NCBI GenBank assembly: GCA_963971285.1
Contig: OZ020255.1
Coordinates: forward strand, 5,580,001 to 5,644,000
Source of the DNA: Astropecten irregularis
Lineage: Eukaryota; Echinodermata; Asteroidea; Paxillosida; Astropectinidae
Direction of reading: 5' to 3'
Length of the DNA stretch: 64,000 bases
Shown: one piece after another, positions 11,522 to 23,348 of the stretch
How the letters are laid out: each line of letters starts with the position of its first letter
Numbering within the stretch: the first letter of the stretch is position 1
Program-made: the position numbers and the translations under genes
Notes under the pieces: model-generated
The model's input: only the letters and a program-made list of their open reading frames with translations
The model's database searches: none
What the model was told of the DNA's origin: nothing

Positions 11522-11890
11522 AAGGCCATAAAAAAAAAAATTGTTGTATTGGCGTAAACCGCCCGACCAAAAAATATGCCCCGACCGTAAACATTTTAAA
11601 CCCCCCCCAAAAAAAAATTTAAAGAAAAAAATACGGGGGGGGGGGGGGGGGGAATTGCAAATGTGTATGCAGATTAAAAGCTTAAAAGGAGCAAAAGATG
11701 GAAACCAGACTGGTTAAAGTTGTTATGTCATTTCTTGTCTTTATTTGACTCGGCAAATACTGTGATATACAGGAAAAAAAGCATTTAATACAGGAAAAAT
11801 AAAATTAAAAAAAAAATAAAAATCCGCCCGCCCTACCCTATTTTCCAATCCTCCGTTACTCCAATACAACAATATATTTTTTTTTATGGT
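11522..11890. mobile_element. MITE with CCATAAAAAA...TTGTTGTATTGG ends, copy 1
   Basis: Inverted ends around ATTGTTGTATTGGCGTAA and CTCCAATACAACAAT. Contains C and G homopolymer runs near 11600-11652. A second copy lies at 15067-15438. Confidence 0.75.
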
Positions 11891-12357
11891 CTAACGGGTA
11901 AGAACAAAATTTTAACCAAAAATAATAATTCTGGGAAATTTACTGGAAGTCTCCTTCCCTCACAATGTGTGCAGTCATCGATTTTAATTTTCGATTTTTC
12001 CAGATCACAGAATCTGCGAATAGAGAATTTACTATAAAGAAACCTGCGTGTATGTTAACTAGTGTGTGTACCAATGCTGACCGGGTCATGGCAAAATGAA
12101 GGTTGTTTTTCCCATGTAACAATTTGCATGTGTCGTAATAATGAAAAAGTTATTTGTGCGTAAACACGCATTTTGTCATGTTCCATATTACGCATGGGAG
12201 AAAACAATGTAATAAAAAGGACAGAGCAAACTACATTTGAAATCGATAGAAAAAATAATCGTGGTAAGAATTGTTTACAAATTAAAAAGCAAGAAATGCA
12301 CAACATAGTTTTGCATCTTAGCTGTTTAAACTGGAATGAAAAATCTGTGATGAACAA

Positions 12358-12516
12358 AAAAATATACAAGTAATAAAATGCTGCAAACTGCTCATCAGCC
12401 AAAATAACCTGAAATATATAAAATGTTAGAGTTGGGAAGGCATGACGCAATTCGATCCTAGCAGGATCTTTCTCAAAGGCAGAAAGATCCTGCTAGGATC
12501 GAAACGCGTCAGGCCT
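12358..12516 (-). repeat. Interspersed repeat with GATCCTAGCAGGATC hairpin, reversed
   Basis: Reversed copy of the repeat at 5228-5365: the tail block comes first, then the hairpin with both arms intact. Confidence 0.65.
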
Positions 12517-13026
12517 TGAACAAAAAAAGGCAGAAAAATATGGGTTTTTTTTTTCTTTTTTGCTGAGATTGTAACAGGCCCTAATTTCTCAAAAGCTATA
12601 ATTTTTTTTTTTTTTAGTTTGAATTTGCCATTTAATTTCAAATAAAAAATGAATCATGCTGCGCTGCTAATAATTTGTAACAAACCCGGTATATTTCTGC
12701 TAGATATGTAGTTGCACAACCCCATAAAGCATTCCATATGAATATGCCTAGTGCCTACCTGATATTGACTTTCTCTTGAATCGAGGTCACTATATGTATG
12801 AACCATATACCACGATACCTAGAATCACCAGTCATACAGGAAATGGCTGGGCAGAGGTGGGAGGGATCCTTCTACTTTACCAATACCCACACCTGCATCT
12901 ATTGTGCTTCAGTGCTATATTAAGCTCTCTCAATTTCCTGCTGTGGTGATCATACACATGTATAATTATATTTTTCAACATGGAACAAAATAAGTCCATC
13001 ATTTCTTAATGCCTGTAGTGTTTTTA

Positions 13027-13163
13027 AATAGCGCTGCGCACTTGCGCTAAAAATAGCACTGAACCTCAGACAAACATTGCAACTGGCCATGCAAACGTGT
13101 GGTAAGTGGGGGTATGTGTGTGCGTACATGCATGGTGTGACGTCATTAGTGTGGAACGCTATT
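13027..13163. mobile_element. Short MITE with AATAGCGCT ends, copy 3
   Basis: Shorter, diverged copy with ends AATAGCGCTGCGCAC and GTGTGGAACGCTATT. Confidence 0.7.
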
Positions 13164-13281
13164 CAGCCATGGAATACAATAACAAACAAGTGCAACCTTG
13201 CTCTAGACCAAATAAATTCTGAAATATTCTTTCATCTTCATTATATCATGAAGAATTCAACTTCATTCTGTGACCATTAAT

Positions 13282-13500
13282 GTGACTAAACCCTAACCCA
13301 GCCTCATTTTTACCACACATGGTTTTCCTGTGGTAAGTGTGGTATCCTGAATACCACAATACACCACACCACAGTACGGTTTTTGTGGTAATCCTTGGTT
13401 TATGTATATGATCCAGTCCCCCTGTGGAGACTGTGGTAATGTGTATAGTAAACAGCTCTTGTCTTGGATGGTACATGTAGGTGCAAGGGTTAGGGTAATG
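13282..13500. repeat. Inverted repeat region with telomere-like ends
   Basis: ACTAAACCCTAACCC at the left faces GGGTTAGGGTAATG at the right, with repeated GTGGTA / TACCAC motifs between them. Probably a decayed MITE; two TTAGGG-like hexamers in inverted order are too few to claim interstitial telomere repeats. Confidence 0.4.
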
Positions 13501-13854
13501 CACATTGCACATCAATAGGGCTCCGTGCTCGAGCTATTTATAGAATTCGCCCTTTATATCGACAGCTATAGTTACCCGGATGTTCAGACAAATTTCACAA
13601 GGTTCATGAGTAAGTTAATTGGGCAACGTGCGACTTGTTTGTCCGAACATCTGAATGTGACGACGGTCCACCTTTGATCTTGCCTATCCTCCAGAGTCCA
13701 GACCCCTTTTTCCCTTTTCCCTTTATCACACTTGACCAACCCCACCCTCCCTGGTCACTCTGAACCCCCCTCAACTTTTGTTTTGATCCTCTCATCCACT
13801 TATGCGTATCTTTACTTGCATGTTCTTGTCATCTTGTCATTTAACCTTCAATAA

Positions 13855-13967
13855 AAATCCTGCTAGGATTGAAACACCTCAGGCCCTCCTATTAACTCCT
13901 AAGTATGTTATAAATTGCAGGTCATTATTTTGGATGATGAGCAGTTTGCAGCAGTTTATTACTTGTA
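13855..13967 (+). repeat. Interspersed hairpin repeat, 5'-trimmed
   Basis: Starts within the hairpin arm (CCTGCTAGGATTGAAAC) and continues through the conserved tail to ATTACTTGTATATA. Confidence 0.6.
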
Positions 13968-14816
13968 TATATGGAGATGATTTAAAGCTGGACTCCAACG
14001 ATTTCGAAAAATAAGATGTTCGCATAAAATTGTGTTCACCTAGCTCCAATTAAGGTAAACATATCATTAACCCTCACTATTGGAAGTTTCTTGATGTAAA
14101 TTTTAAGCCACTTTTTACCGTTCCGCATTCGCCAAGAATAAGAAATTTTTTCTCGAACTTGCCGGTTTTTTGTTCATTTACATATCATGAATATTCATGT
14201 TTTCCTCAAGTTGATGACGTAGAAGAGGGGATTCGCTTTCCTTATGAATATTTATACACAGTGTGTTACATATTATAAACCCACACGCAATGTACTCCCA
14301 TCATTTCGTTAGTAAAATGGCTGAAAATGATACATATAGCGACCGTCCTATAGCGCACCGAGGGGGTTCGTTCGTGGACCGTATCCCCTCGACTACGTCA
14401 CACATTGACATAAATTTAAATAGCGCCACCCACGGCCAGTTTAGGTAAATAGTCCCCTGAATTTACAATTATCATCAAATTTTACTTCCAATATTACCAA
14501 ATAATAAACAAAAACCAGCCCCATTGTATATTATGAGAAAATTCTTATATGCCCTATAAACGAGGATTTGTATTTGTTTCATTTTTTAAACAATCGTTAT
14601 TCTCCATCTTTAATGGAATTCAGGAAGGCTAGGGTCATAAGAAGTGCATTGAAAGATTCACTAGCACTAGCAGGGCATTCCCCTGCTCTGGAAAACGTGA
14701 TCATTCATTTTGATTCTTTCTTCTCTTTCATAACTCGAAGCACCGCTCGTCATTGTATCTTGTCATTGTATCCTGTAAGCTGGGAAGCAGGTGCATCGGC
14801 AGCTATGAATCTTGCC
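13968..14816. other. Non-coding stretch with short open frames
   Basis: Open frames at 14263-14448 and 14568-14846 have no domain or splice context I recognise. No exon called. Confidence 0.4.
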
Positions 14817-14993
14817 AGGGATGAGATTTCTCAGATAAAAATCTGATTTCAGATTTTTTTGTTTTGGATTTCAGATTTTATTTCCTCACAGGCCGTGTAC
14901 AAAAGTATAGGAGATTTTCAGATATCAGACTTTTTATGCTCCCTGTCAGCTGTTTTTAGACATTTTTATCATTGGTCAATCTCATCCCTGCAG
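14817..14993. mobile_element. MITE with AGGGATGAGATT ends, copy 1
   Basis: About 175 bp, ends AGGGATGAGATT / AATCTCATCCCT, internal TTTCAGATTTT and TTTTCAGAC repeats. Other copies at 23680-23853 and 24775-24946. Confidence 0.75.
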
Positions 14994-15066
14994 ATTCTTA
15001 TCTTCGTCTCATTGCAATCTTCCCATCTCGTTCTTTTTTTGTAACCTCTTCCCATTGTCTTTGATT

Positions 15067-15438
15067 AGGCCATAAAAAAATTGTTGTTTTGGCGTAACCC
15101 GCCCGACCCAAAAATATGCCCCGACCGTAAACATTTTAAACCAAAAAAAAAAAATAATAAAAAATAAATAAATAAAAATCGGGGGGGGGAAATATAAAAA
15201 AAATTAAAATCGCAAATTTCTATGCAGATTAAAAGCTTAAAAGGAGCAAAAGATGGAAACCAGACTGTTTAAAGTTGTTATGTCATTTCTTGTCTTTATT
15301 TGACACGTCAAATACTGTGATATACAGGGGGAAAAGCATTTAATACCCCAGGAAAAAAACAATTTAAAAAAATAAATAAATCCGCTAAATTTTCCAAACC
15401 TCCGTTACGCCAATACAACAATTGTTTTTTATGGCCTT
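15067..15438. mobile_element. MITE with CCATAAAAAA...TTGTTGT ends, copy 2
   Basis: Second copy of the element at 11522-11890. Shares GATTAAAAGCTTAAAAGG and GATGGAAACCAGACTG with it. Ends CCATAAAAAAATTGTTG and CAACAATTGTTTTTTATGG. Confidence 0.75.
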
Positions 15439-15588
15439 ACATCAATTGTTGTCCACCCCCCATCTGATATTTCTAAGGTTGCATTTCCGTGAAAGCTCAA
15501 TCATGCTTAGATGTATTGGCTTTGGCAAGATAAATTGAAGCCTGTTCTTTCAAGCCATGCACAGTGCCTTTAATTGTAACCCTACTTA

Positions 15589-15952
15589 TTAAAGGTAGTA
15601 TCATACTTTGGTATTAAACCAAAACAAAAAAGTTCACAGATTTATGTATAACTTACAGGGTATAAAGATGGTGGTGGTAGAAACATACCGTTACAATTTT
15701 TCTGCCTGAAATCCTGTATTTATCCAGAAATTAGTAAAACAATGACCGAAAATCTTTTTGATCTTTTAAAAGATCAAAAATAAAAGAGAAAACACTTAAG
15801 AAATACTGTGGCTGTTTTTCACTGTTTTATCAAAAAGTGTGCACCGTATGGGACTGAAATTTTCACAGATGACTGTTACTGTATTTGTCTTGATATTTTT
15901 GCCCATAAATCTGTATTCATTTGACAAACACCGAAGTATGATATTACCTTAA
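15589..15952 (+). mobile_element. MITE, family TTAA-A, complete copy
   Basis: TTAA at both ends, inverted ends, central hairpin and all internal blocks present. Confidence 0.85.
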
Positions 15953-15954
15953 GA

Positions 15955-16115
15955 AAGATTTGAGGCTTTGCATGGTGTCAATTGGTATGTGGATCTGTTT
16001 GCGGAAATACCATGTAAGAATTGTTCGTACTTTCACACTTTCGTACTTACTTCTCGTAAGGTTTCAACGTTTCGACTAGCCTGCTCTCATCCTCATCAAG
16101 ATTTTATGGGAATCA
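15955..16115. repeat. Foldback-type repeat, partial
   Basis: Carries GTTTGCGGAAATACCATGTA and CAACGTTTCGACTAGCCTGC, shared with 17793-17998 and 32478-32705. Abuts the TTAA-A element before it. Confidence 0.6.
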
Positions 16116-16841
16116 GGACTTGTACTTGTGTTTCATTTAGTGTTTTGGGTTAAGGGATTAGTTTTGGATAGACAATGACATGACAAAAGGGAGTGCTTTT
16201 TCTTCAGATACAATTTTTGTTATTCTGTTATTAGACAAATAAATCGATACCAAAAATCGTAGGACACACTGTTAATAAGAAACAATTGAATCTTTGCTGG
16301 AAGGAAGGTTGTGCTTAATTTTAGAATGCTTACATTTTCTTATAAAATAAACATACGAATTACACATACCGGTTTTCCTAAAAATAACGAATTTTGATCT
16401 TCCACAAAATATTAAGAGAAATACAAATGAATGAAACCACATTGTTTATCCCACGTACAGTTGACGGTGAATTACCGAACCGGAAACTCAGTGAAAATTG
16501 GAATTAATTGTGTGTATTGTGACATCAGTTTTCGTTTATTATTGAATTATTTCCCTTTGAGGCTCCCTTTGATATTTTCATTTATGTCTTTCGATGTGAC
16601 GTGTTTTCTACGGAAATGACACGTCAAATTATGCACGTTTTTTGTACACGCCTGTGTTTGAGTATTGAGGCGAATCAGATAATTTCATTTGTAATGTTAT
16701 AGTCACTGAACGACGGGTTTGATGGTGTACTGCTGCACTGTTCAATGCGTACACAGTGCAATGCAAAATACAGGATTGGTAAAGGTGACAGAACAGTTGC
16801 AGACTGTTCATAATTTGATTTGTCATGAAATAAAAACAAAC

Positions 16842-17236
16842 TTTGGTATCATACTTTGGTAAGAAACCAAAACAGAAATTTTCACATATTTACGTATAAC
16901 TTACAGGGTATGAACTTACGAAGATGGGAGATAATGGGAGATTTTGGAGCTGGGTCTTCAACTTGATAGGGCACGCATGCGCACAACAACGTGCGCATAC
17001 TCACAATTGCGTGCACATGCTCAGAGCTAGCAAAAAAAGAGACTTTGCATGTGGTCTGCTGCCGCCAACATCTCCAAAGTCTCCCATTAACATCGATCAA
17101 AACTGTTTTCGGTCTTTTGTTTTACTCACTTATGGATAAATACAACATTTTAGGCGGAAATGTTTCCACAGTATGTTTGAACCAGGTCCATCTTTTTACC
17201 CTTTAGTTATACATCTGTAAACATTGTCCCTTCTGA
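16842..17236. mobile_element. Two TTAA-A fragments around a P-like MITE
   Basis: 16842-16916 is the plus-oriented 5' part of TTAA-A. 17095-17236 is a reversed 5' part. Between them lies a short element (16932-17088) with ends AATGGGAGATTTTGGAG / CTCCAAAGTCTCCCATT. The head-to-head arrangement means either a rearrangement or a foldback copy. Confidence 0.55.
16932..17088. mobile_element. MITE with AATGGGAGACTTTTGGA ends (P-like)
   Basis: About 157 bp; the inverted ends match those of the THAP-containing element at 34643-35180 and of 25374-25669. The centre is rich in alternating GCGCA / TGCGC motifs. No clear target duplication. Confidence 0.6.
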
Positions 17237-17792
17237 GAGAATGTACCTTTAAAGATGGATATACACATATGTAATATCCATCTTATCATATTGCAGTGTT
17301 ATGATATGGAGATGCGACTTTTCATATTTTAATCTGAAATCAATTTTTTTTGTCCACAATTCTGAATGTTTTCCCCTTTAATATCGTACTTTAAATGTTT
17401 TGAATCGTACAATCTATTTTCAAATCTCCTTTGATGATATTCACTTATCTTCTGCAGCACTGCCTTGAATCGTGCTGTGTGTCTTCTACATGTAAATGAC
17501 TATCTAGCTATTATAACACACAGTCATTTTCATTTTCTTTGTTATTTGCGATTCACATCTCTGGTGAATTTTGAATAGATTAGGGGAGTTAACATTATGC
17601 AATGACCATTTTGCCATGTTGAGTATTAAATCATAAAATAATGAAAAGCCAAAATGGGCAATGCGGTAAAAGCATCAAGCAATTTAATTTAAACAGAAAA
17701 TGTGCATACCTGTGTGTATAAAGTGAAATGTTAGCTGTATAAAAAGTTAGTCATAAGTTCCCCTTGTTTCGAGTTTTTTTTAATCAGCAAAA
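17237..17792. other. Non-coding stretch, nothing recognised
   Basis: AT-rich intronic-looking sequence without an exon or named repeat. Confidence 0.5.
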
Positions 17793-17998
17793 TAAGCATG
17801 TGGATTGGTTTGCAGAAACACCATGTAAGAATCGTTCATACTTTCATAGTTTCGTACTTCTATTTCGTTTGAGAAGTGCTATGTAAGAATCGTTCATACT
17901 TTCGTACTTCTATTTCATTCACACTTCTCAAACGATATAGAAGTGCGAAAGTATGAGCGATTCTTACATGGTGTTTCCACAGACCGATCCACATACCA
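17793..17998. repeat. Foldback repeat, long inverted arms
   Basis: ATGTGGATTGGTTTGCAGAA at the left pairs with the reverse of TCTGCGGAAACACC-type sequence at the right, ending at ACCGATCCACAT. The arms carry repeated AAGAATCGTTCATACTTTCG. Structure is that of a snapback element. Confidence 0.65.
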
Positions 17999-18374
17999 AT
18001 TTGTAATCTTTCTAACAAATTAAGCCTTCCTCAATTTAATCTCAGATGGTATCAGATTTCTGTTGCCATCATAACTCATTGGAACATCACGAGAGAGTAT
18101 CGCTTTTTAGTTCAGTTCATGTAGCTACAGTATTACTGAACTTGAATTGATGTTGAACAAATATTGTACACTATTGAATAGAGAAACGTCTATTATCATT
18201 GCAATATTAGAATGTTCATATGTGGCCGGTTTGGCTAATTGATTCATGAGGTTTTGTCCTTCCGTTTCATTTCCTGATGCAAAATGGCAGCATTGGTTAT
18301 TCGTTGTTGTTTGATTACCATGGCATTACTCACTGTATTTTATGGCAGTTGTGTTCACATTATTGTAACATACG

Positions 18375-19100
18375 AATGGGTCATTCCATAAGAACTCAAC
18401 CATAAGTCCCATGGTGACCACCTCAGATTTGGCTCATAATTTTTTTTATGAGAACATCTACATGGAAAATGAACACATGGAAAATTTTAGGCTTCAACTT
18501 GCAACGGTTTTTGAGATACGCACTCCCAAAAATTATGGCCACTGCCACTTTTTTCACACGCGAACAGAAAAAGTCAATTTGGGAGGGATTTTTCAGGTCA
18601 GTTTCCTAAAAAACGAATTGGAATTACAGGTTGAATTTGGGTATCCTAGGCATTTTGCACCCAGAGATTCAGAATCTGCCATCAGAAATGGCCTATCTTA
18701 TATAGTTTCAGAGTATTTGGCCCCTGAATTTTGAAATTTATCAAAATCGGAAGTCACAAATTCAATTTTCAAGGGCCCGAATTGCCCAAGATGCCATTAC
18801 AGAAGCATTAATTTAGAAGTTAGGAGCCCTTGAAAAGGGTCCAGGCTGAAAACGGGCAACGTTTTTGCCAATATTCAGCTGACAAATTCATTCTGAGGGC
18901 AATTACCCATGGTAATGAAATTGTTTCCACTTTAATCTATACATCTGAAATTCATTTGATCAACATTTCAGAGTGTTTTTTTTTACTTCCTTCACTGTTT
19001 AATGGAAACTCCATGAAAGCCCTTGGCAGATCTCCATGGAAAAATGGAAAGCGTCACAGAATGCCTGCATGGAAATCCTCTTGGACGTAAACTTCATGAA
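18375..19100 (+). repeat. Probable interspersed repeat with short open frame
   Basis: Begins GGGTCATTCCATAAGAACTC, a start I associate with dispersed invertebrate repeats, and includes a 107-codon open frame (18411-18734) without a recognisable domain. Only one copy in the window, so the call is tentative. Confidence 0.3.
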
Positions 19101-19222
19101 GAATAAATCATAAAAGAAAAAATCCCTTTATGGTCAATCCTTGCTCATGATATGATGATGTGTCATTCCCATTTTCTTTTTTTTTTCTTATCTCATTTCA
19201 TTCATAAACTTCATATACACAA

Positions 19223-19607
19223 CTAGGGCTGTAAGTTTGCGAATAATTTTGTAGCCGGTTACCCGTCTGTTTTTCGGTTACGGTTACGATTACCCATATA
19301 ACAAAGAAAACAAAGAAAAACAAAGAAATAGTAAGTTTGGGTCTTTTAGGAACTTGGTTGACAACATTCTTTTGTCACAACATTTGGCAGTGGTAGACAT
19401 AGCAAAATGTCTGGCCTTTGCTTTGCATAAACCTGCTGGTCCAATTTTCAAAAGATCATTGACATTTTTTCTTTGTGAACTCCAGAAGTGTCTATGTTTC
19501 AAAAAGAAGAGGCCATTAAAAAGATACTTTTCAATTAACCTTACTGGGAAAATGTACCCGGTTACCCTTTTGAACGGTCGGTTAACCGGATACAAACTGC
19601 AGCCTTA
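19223..19607. mobile_element. MITE with CTAGGGCTGTAAGTTT ends, copy 1
   Basis: About 385 bp. Left end CTAGGGCTGTAAGTTTGCGA, right end AAACTGCAGCCTTA, with inner inverted repeats around GGTTACC / GGTTAACCG. Nearly the same sequence at 22464-22858. Confidence 0.75.
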
Positions 19608-19766
19608 TACACAGCTCTCTCTATCAATGTGCTCATGAAAAAGATTCGGGCACATTGTCTGTTTCCATAATGCCGGGATGATATGGCAAATATTCCTTCA
19701 TTTCAGTCTATTTATCCGTCAAGCGGTAACCATTGTGCGTCATTGTCTGTCTTGTGTCTTCTACAG

Positions 19767-19856
19767 ATATTGCAATCAGTACCAGTAGCTTGGTCAGATC
19801 CAGTTCCACGGACGACCTAAACGGCGCTGAGAATTCTAACCTGTCTTCCAGACAAT
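19767..19856 (+). CDS. PARD3: PARD3 internal exon A (serine-rich linker before CR3)
   Basis: A 90-nt exon with a clear acceptor (TGTGTCTTCTACAG) and donor (GTAAGT). It enters in phase 1 and leaves in phase 1, which matches the next exon. The peptide reads about IAISTSSLVRSSSTDDLNG then AENSNLSSRQ, with RSSSTDDLNG resembling the serine-rich segment (RSHSASSDDLG) that lies between the third PDZ domain and the aPKC-binding region of vertebrate PAR-3. Such arginine-serine motifs are typical phosphorylation and 14-3-3 sites in the family; which site this would be is inference. Exons for the N-terminal oligomerisation domain and the PDZ domains are not in the window, so they must lie further upstream. 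Confidence 0.7.
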
Positions 19857-19989
19857 GTAAGTCCGTCCGTTTTAGATGTGGTTTTTTGTTTACTTGGCCT
19901 ACCCTGGCCAAAATCCTTGCAGAGCTGAATATTGACTATCGACTAAATGCATGATCTGCAAAGTGAAAATGCAGGATTGTATTTTTCAA

Positions 19990-20030
19990 TACAAGTAATA
20001 AACTGCTCTTCAGCAAAAATAATGACTTCA
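19990..20030 (-). repeat. Fragment of the hairpin-bearing interspersed repeat
   Basis: ATACAAGTAATAAACTGCTC is the reversed tail of the repeat at 5228-5365. Confidence 0.45.
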
Positions 20031-20070
20031 AATTTATCAAATTCTAAGAGATATAATGGCCTGTGATCTG

Positions 20071-20624
20071 TGTTGTAGTCGAGTCCCAAAATTTGAGTAC
20101 CGAGTTTTCCGAGTACACTCAGTGCCGAGAACAGGCTGAGTCCGAGTACTTTTTAATCAAGTCCTAGCCTTGGCCAAAAAAACCAAGTTAGAGTTTTTCA
20201 GAGTCCGAGTATGGGCCAAGTTCTAATACAAAGACATCGAGTACATCCCGAGTACATTTTTAAACTAGAACATTGCGCCATACACCTATTATAAGAATTT
20301 GACGCATTCATTAGAAAATGTGGTGTGTGATAAATTATGCAAAATGCTGCTCATGTAAAGAAGGTTGCAATTTATTTCGCTAGTATTTTTGTAGTGTTCC
20401 ATAGGAATGAGACGATACAAAAATGTGCTCTAGGGATATTGAAGTTTATTATCGAAACATTTATATAAAAACATCTGAATTTTCCTTCAAGTACTTGCAA
20501 CTGGGCTCAAGCTCACTGAGTACAATTTGGCGAGTTCAGGGACGAGTCCGAGTACGAAATTACGAGTACGGGCCGAGTACTTAGTGGTACTCGAGTTGTA
20601 CTCGAGGTGAGTACTCCAACACTG
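20071..20624. mobile_element. hAT-like MITE
   Basis: Ends CTGTGTTGTAGTCGAGTCC and GAGTACTCCAACACTG form an inverted repeat of the CAGTGTTG type used by hAT elements. It is flanked by CCTGTGAT and CCTGTTAC, an 8-bp target duplication with two changes. The interior is built of GAGTAC / GTACTC motifs. Lies in the intron between PARD3 exons A and B. Confidence 0.7.
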
Positions 20625-20633
20625 CCTGTTACA

Positions 20634-20690
20634 CATTTCGATCCTAGCAGGATCTTGATCGAAGGCTAAACGCGTCAGGCCCTCCTAACT
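20634..20690 (+). repeat. Fragment of the hairpin-bearing interspersed repeat
   Basis: Contains CGATCCTAGCAGGATCTTGA and CGCGTCAGGCCCTCC, as in the copy at 5228. Confidence 0.6.
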
Positions 20691-20845
20691 TCAAGCATTG
20701 TATTTTACAGACGGAACACCTGCCATATCATATTTTCACATGGATAGTTTTTTAACCCAATTTTGTATTCAGTATGCAGCTTCTTGCATTTCAAACTTGC
20801 TGAATGTCCTTCTGTAAAATCCATTTTATTTTTCATGAGCCAAAT

Positions 20846-21258
20846 TTAAAGGGAGCATAGGCCTATACATGTACAGTAGGATTTGCAAAGATGTGCGTTT
20901 TGGCTAAATTTGGTACTTAAACAGAAGTGAAGGTCTTATACTTCCTAACTGACGTTGTTTCATGTACCTTTTTATGCTTTGTTCATCTGGATAGCAGAAA
21001 TACGGCCGAAATGATCTTGCCCCCCTCCGAATCCTTCACGGTTACACCACGCTTTCGAAATGCTTCTAAATCGTTCGGACATACAATCTTTTTAAAATAC
21101 ACTAAATCTTGATTTCCTTGAAAAACCCCAGCATCTGATGAACCAAGATTTCCCATGGTGACTGTTTGCAATGTTTATGAACTGTTGAGTCCATTTTCTG
21201 TCTCAAACTCAATAATTTGTTTTTGGAGGCCTTGCAAATTCTGTACGCTACCTTTTAA
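20846..21258 (-). mobile_element. MITE, family TTAA-B, copy 3
   Basis: Reversed relative to the other two copies, TTAA on both sides, ends AGGGAGCATAGG and GTACGCTACCTT. Intronic in PARD3. Confidence 0.85.
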
Positions 21259-21521
21259 GCCTGGTTATGTATAAGTAAATATTCAACATGGCAATTTTGT
21301 CTCAACATGAGGTGAAAAAACAAGAAGATATAATGATAGAGAGAAAAAAGTGATGAATATTCCATGTTTCCTTCGCCATGTATAAGTATCGCAATGGATT
21401 ATAAATGGAGTGACTGGGCTGTATTAAGCAAGCCTGCTTATTTCCTATCAGAGGTTACAAAAGTCCTCGCCCTTCAAAAGTCATCCTTGATAACAATGCC
21501 TGCATGAATAACTAGACCTTG

Positions 21522-21894
21522 TTAAAGGTAGTATCATACTTTGGTAGCATACCAAAACAGAAATATTCACAGATTTACCTATATAACTTATGGGTATTAA
21601 AAGATGGTGATGGTAGAAACATACCGTTAAAATTGTTCTGCCTGAAATGCTGTATTTATCCAGAAAAGAGTAAAAACCAATGACCAAAATAATTTTGTAT
21701 CTTTTAAAGATCAAAAATAAAAGAGAAGAGACTTAAGGAAATACTGTGGGCGTTTTTCACTGTTTTCTCACAAAAGTGGGCACCGTATGGGACTGAAATT
21801 TTCACAGATAACTGTTACTGTATCTGCCTTGATATTTTTGCCCATGAATCTGTATTTCTTTGACAAAAAAACCAAAGTATGAAATTACCTTTAA
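21522..21894 (+). mobile_element. MITE, family TTAA-A, complete copy
   Basis: TTAA on both sides, inverted ends and central hairpin intact. Intronic in PARD3. Confidence 0.85.
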
Positions 21895-22109
21895 TGTGCC
21901 TATCCATTGAGAATACTGTAGTGCTCAAAGAACCCGACACTACGCGTAATAGGCAATTATAACAAGGATAAGTGCTCTCAGTATGATTAATTTATACTGA
22001 ATCGTCTGGAATTATCTTTTCCTTTGTGAGCGTTGTATCTCCAGAAAGGAACTTAAAATCATTAGTTCAACTATCAGTAGATAATGCATATAATGGGACA
22101 AGTAGCTTT

Positions 22110-22192
22110 GTATAGTGGGAGGCACATTAATAATGTCATGTTAATAGCCGTGCATATCATGAATATCTACTTTTGGAAGAGAGTTAGTTCTG
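22110..22192 (+). repeat. Copy 1 of an 80-bp dispersed duplication
   Basis: GTGGGAGGCACATTAATAAT through CTTTTGGAAGAGAGTT recurs at about 22917-22992, on the far side of two MITEs. Confidence 0.6.
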
Positions 22193-22224
22193 AAAGAACT
22201 GATGGAGAAGGCAGACTTAAAGCG

Positions 22225-22445
22225 TTTTCGAAACGGAGGCTCAGGCTCCGTTTCAGGCTCAGGCTCCATTTCGTGAATCCATTCCAAAACAACGGGCATC
22301 GAAATAGAGACTTTTGGCTGCGGTTCTGAAGTAGATTCTCTAGTTTGAAAAGGAAAACAGAGTTTCAGCTTCAATGAAAAACCACAACCTATATTTTCAG
22401 CATATGGATGTCAGAGCTGGAGCCTGAGCCTAGGCCTCAGAGCTA
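22225..22445. mobile_element. MITE with GAAACGGAGGCTCAGGCTC ends
   Basis: GAAACGGAGGCTCAGGCTCC at the left and GAGCCTGAGCCTAGGCCTC at the right. Related to the longer element at 35936-36302 through AAAACCACAACCTATATTTT and the GAGGCTCAGG motif. Confidence 0.6.
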
Positions 22446-22463
22446 ATCTCCTGTGTACAGTGT

Positions 22464-22858
22464 ACTAGGGCTGTAAGTTTACGAATAATTTTGTAACAGG
22501 TTACCTGTCTGTTTTTCGGTTACAGTTACGATTACCCGTATAACAAAGAAAAACAAAGAAATAGTAAGTTTGGGTCTTTTAGGAACTTGGTTGACAACTT
22601 TCTTTTGTCACAACATTTGGCAGTGGTAGACATAGCAAAATGTTTGGCCTTTGCTTTGCATAAGCCTGTTGGTCCAATTTTCAGAAGATCATTGAAATGT
22701 TTTCTTTGTGAACTCTAGAAGTGTCTGTGTTTCAAAAAGAAGAGGCCATTAAAAACGTACTTTTCGATTAACCTATAAACTGGGAAAATGAAAATGTACC
22801 CGGGTACCCTTATGAACGGTCGGTTAACCTGTTAATCGGATACAAACTGCAGCCTTAC
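22464..22858. mobile_element. MITE with CTAGGGCTGTAAGTTT ends, copy 2
   Basis: Second copy of 19223-19607 with few differences, in the same orientation. It sits between the two halves of the 80-bp duplication. Confidence 0.75.
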
Positions 22859-22916
22859 TTGAAACCATTACCGGTAATACACCTATTAGTAGATAAGGGG
22901 ACAAGTGCCTTTGTTT

Positions 22917-22992
22917 AGTGGGAGGCACATTAATAATATAATGTTAGCCGTGCATATTATGAATATATCTACTTTTTGGAAGAGAGTTGGTA
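22917..22992 (+). repeat. Copy 2 of the 80-bp dispersed duplication
   Basis: Matches 22110-22192 with small indels. Confidence 0.6.
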
Positions 22993-23348
22993 CTGAGGGT
23001 GAAGACTTGATATTTGTCAGAATTTATCTCCTTTCTTCAGTGTACATTGAACAGCCAGAGCAATAACACAAGTCGTGTAATTCATAGATTGTACAAATGT
23101 ACAAAGCCTACATTTGTACAAATGTTTTTTACAAATATTACAAATAACAAATATCTAGAAAGCCTACTTACCCTACATTGAATTTTCATTGCGACAATTT
23201 CAAGTTTTTTGGAGAGTATCATTTGTTTAACATGTTGTTTCTGAAAAAGATAAAAACATTTAATACATATGTACATATCCACCTTACTTGATGGCAAATG
23301 TTGCCAATATGAGTGTGTACTGGTATAATGACTATAATACTGTATGTT

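Noticed and set aside
13282-13500. Interstitial telomere repeats
   Set aside because: Only one or two CCCTAA/TTAGGG hexamers on each side.
18411-18734. 107-codon gene
   Set aside because: No domain, no splice context, and it lies in sequence that looks like a dispersed repeat.
1-19766. Upstream PARD3 exons (PDZ domains)
   Set aside because: None of the plus-strand frames shows PDZ motifs or a serine-rich linker with matching splice sites.
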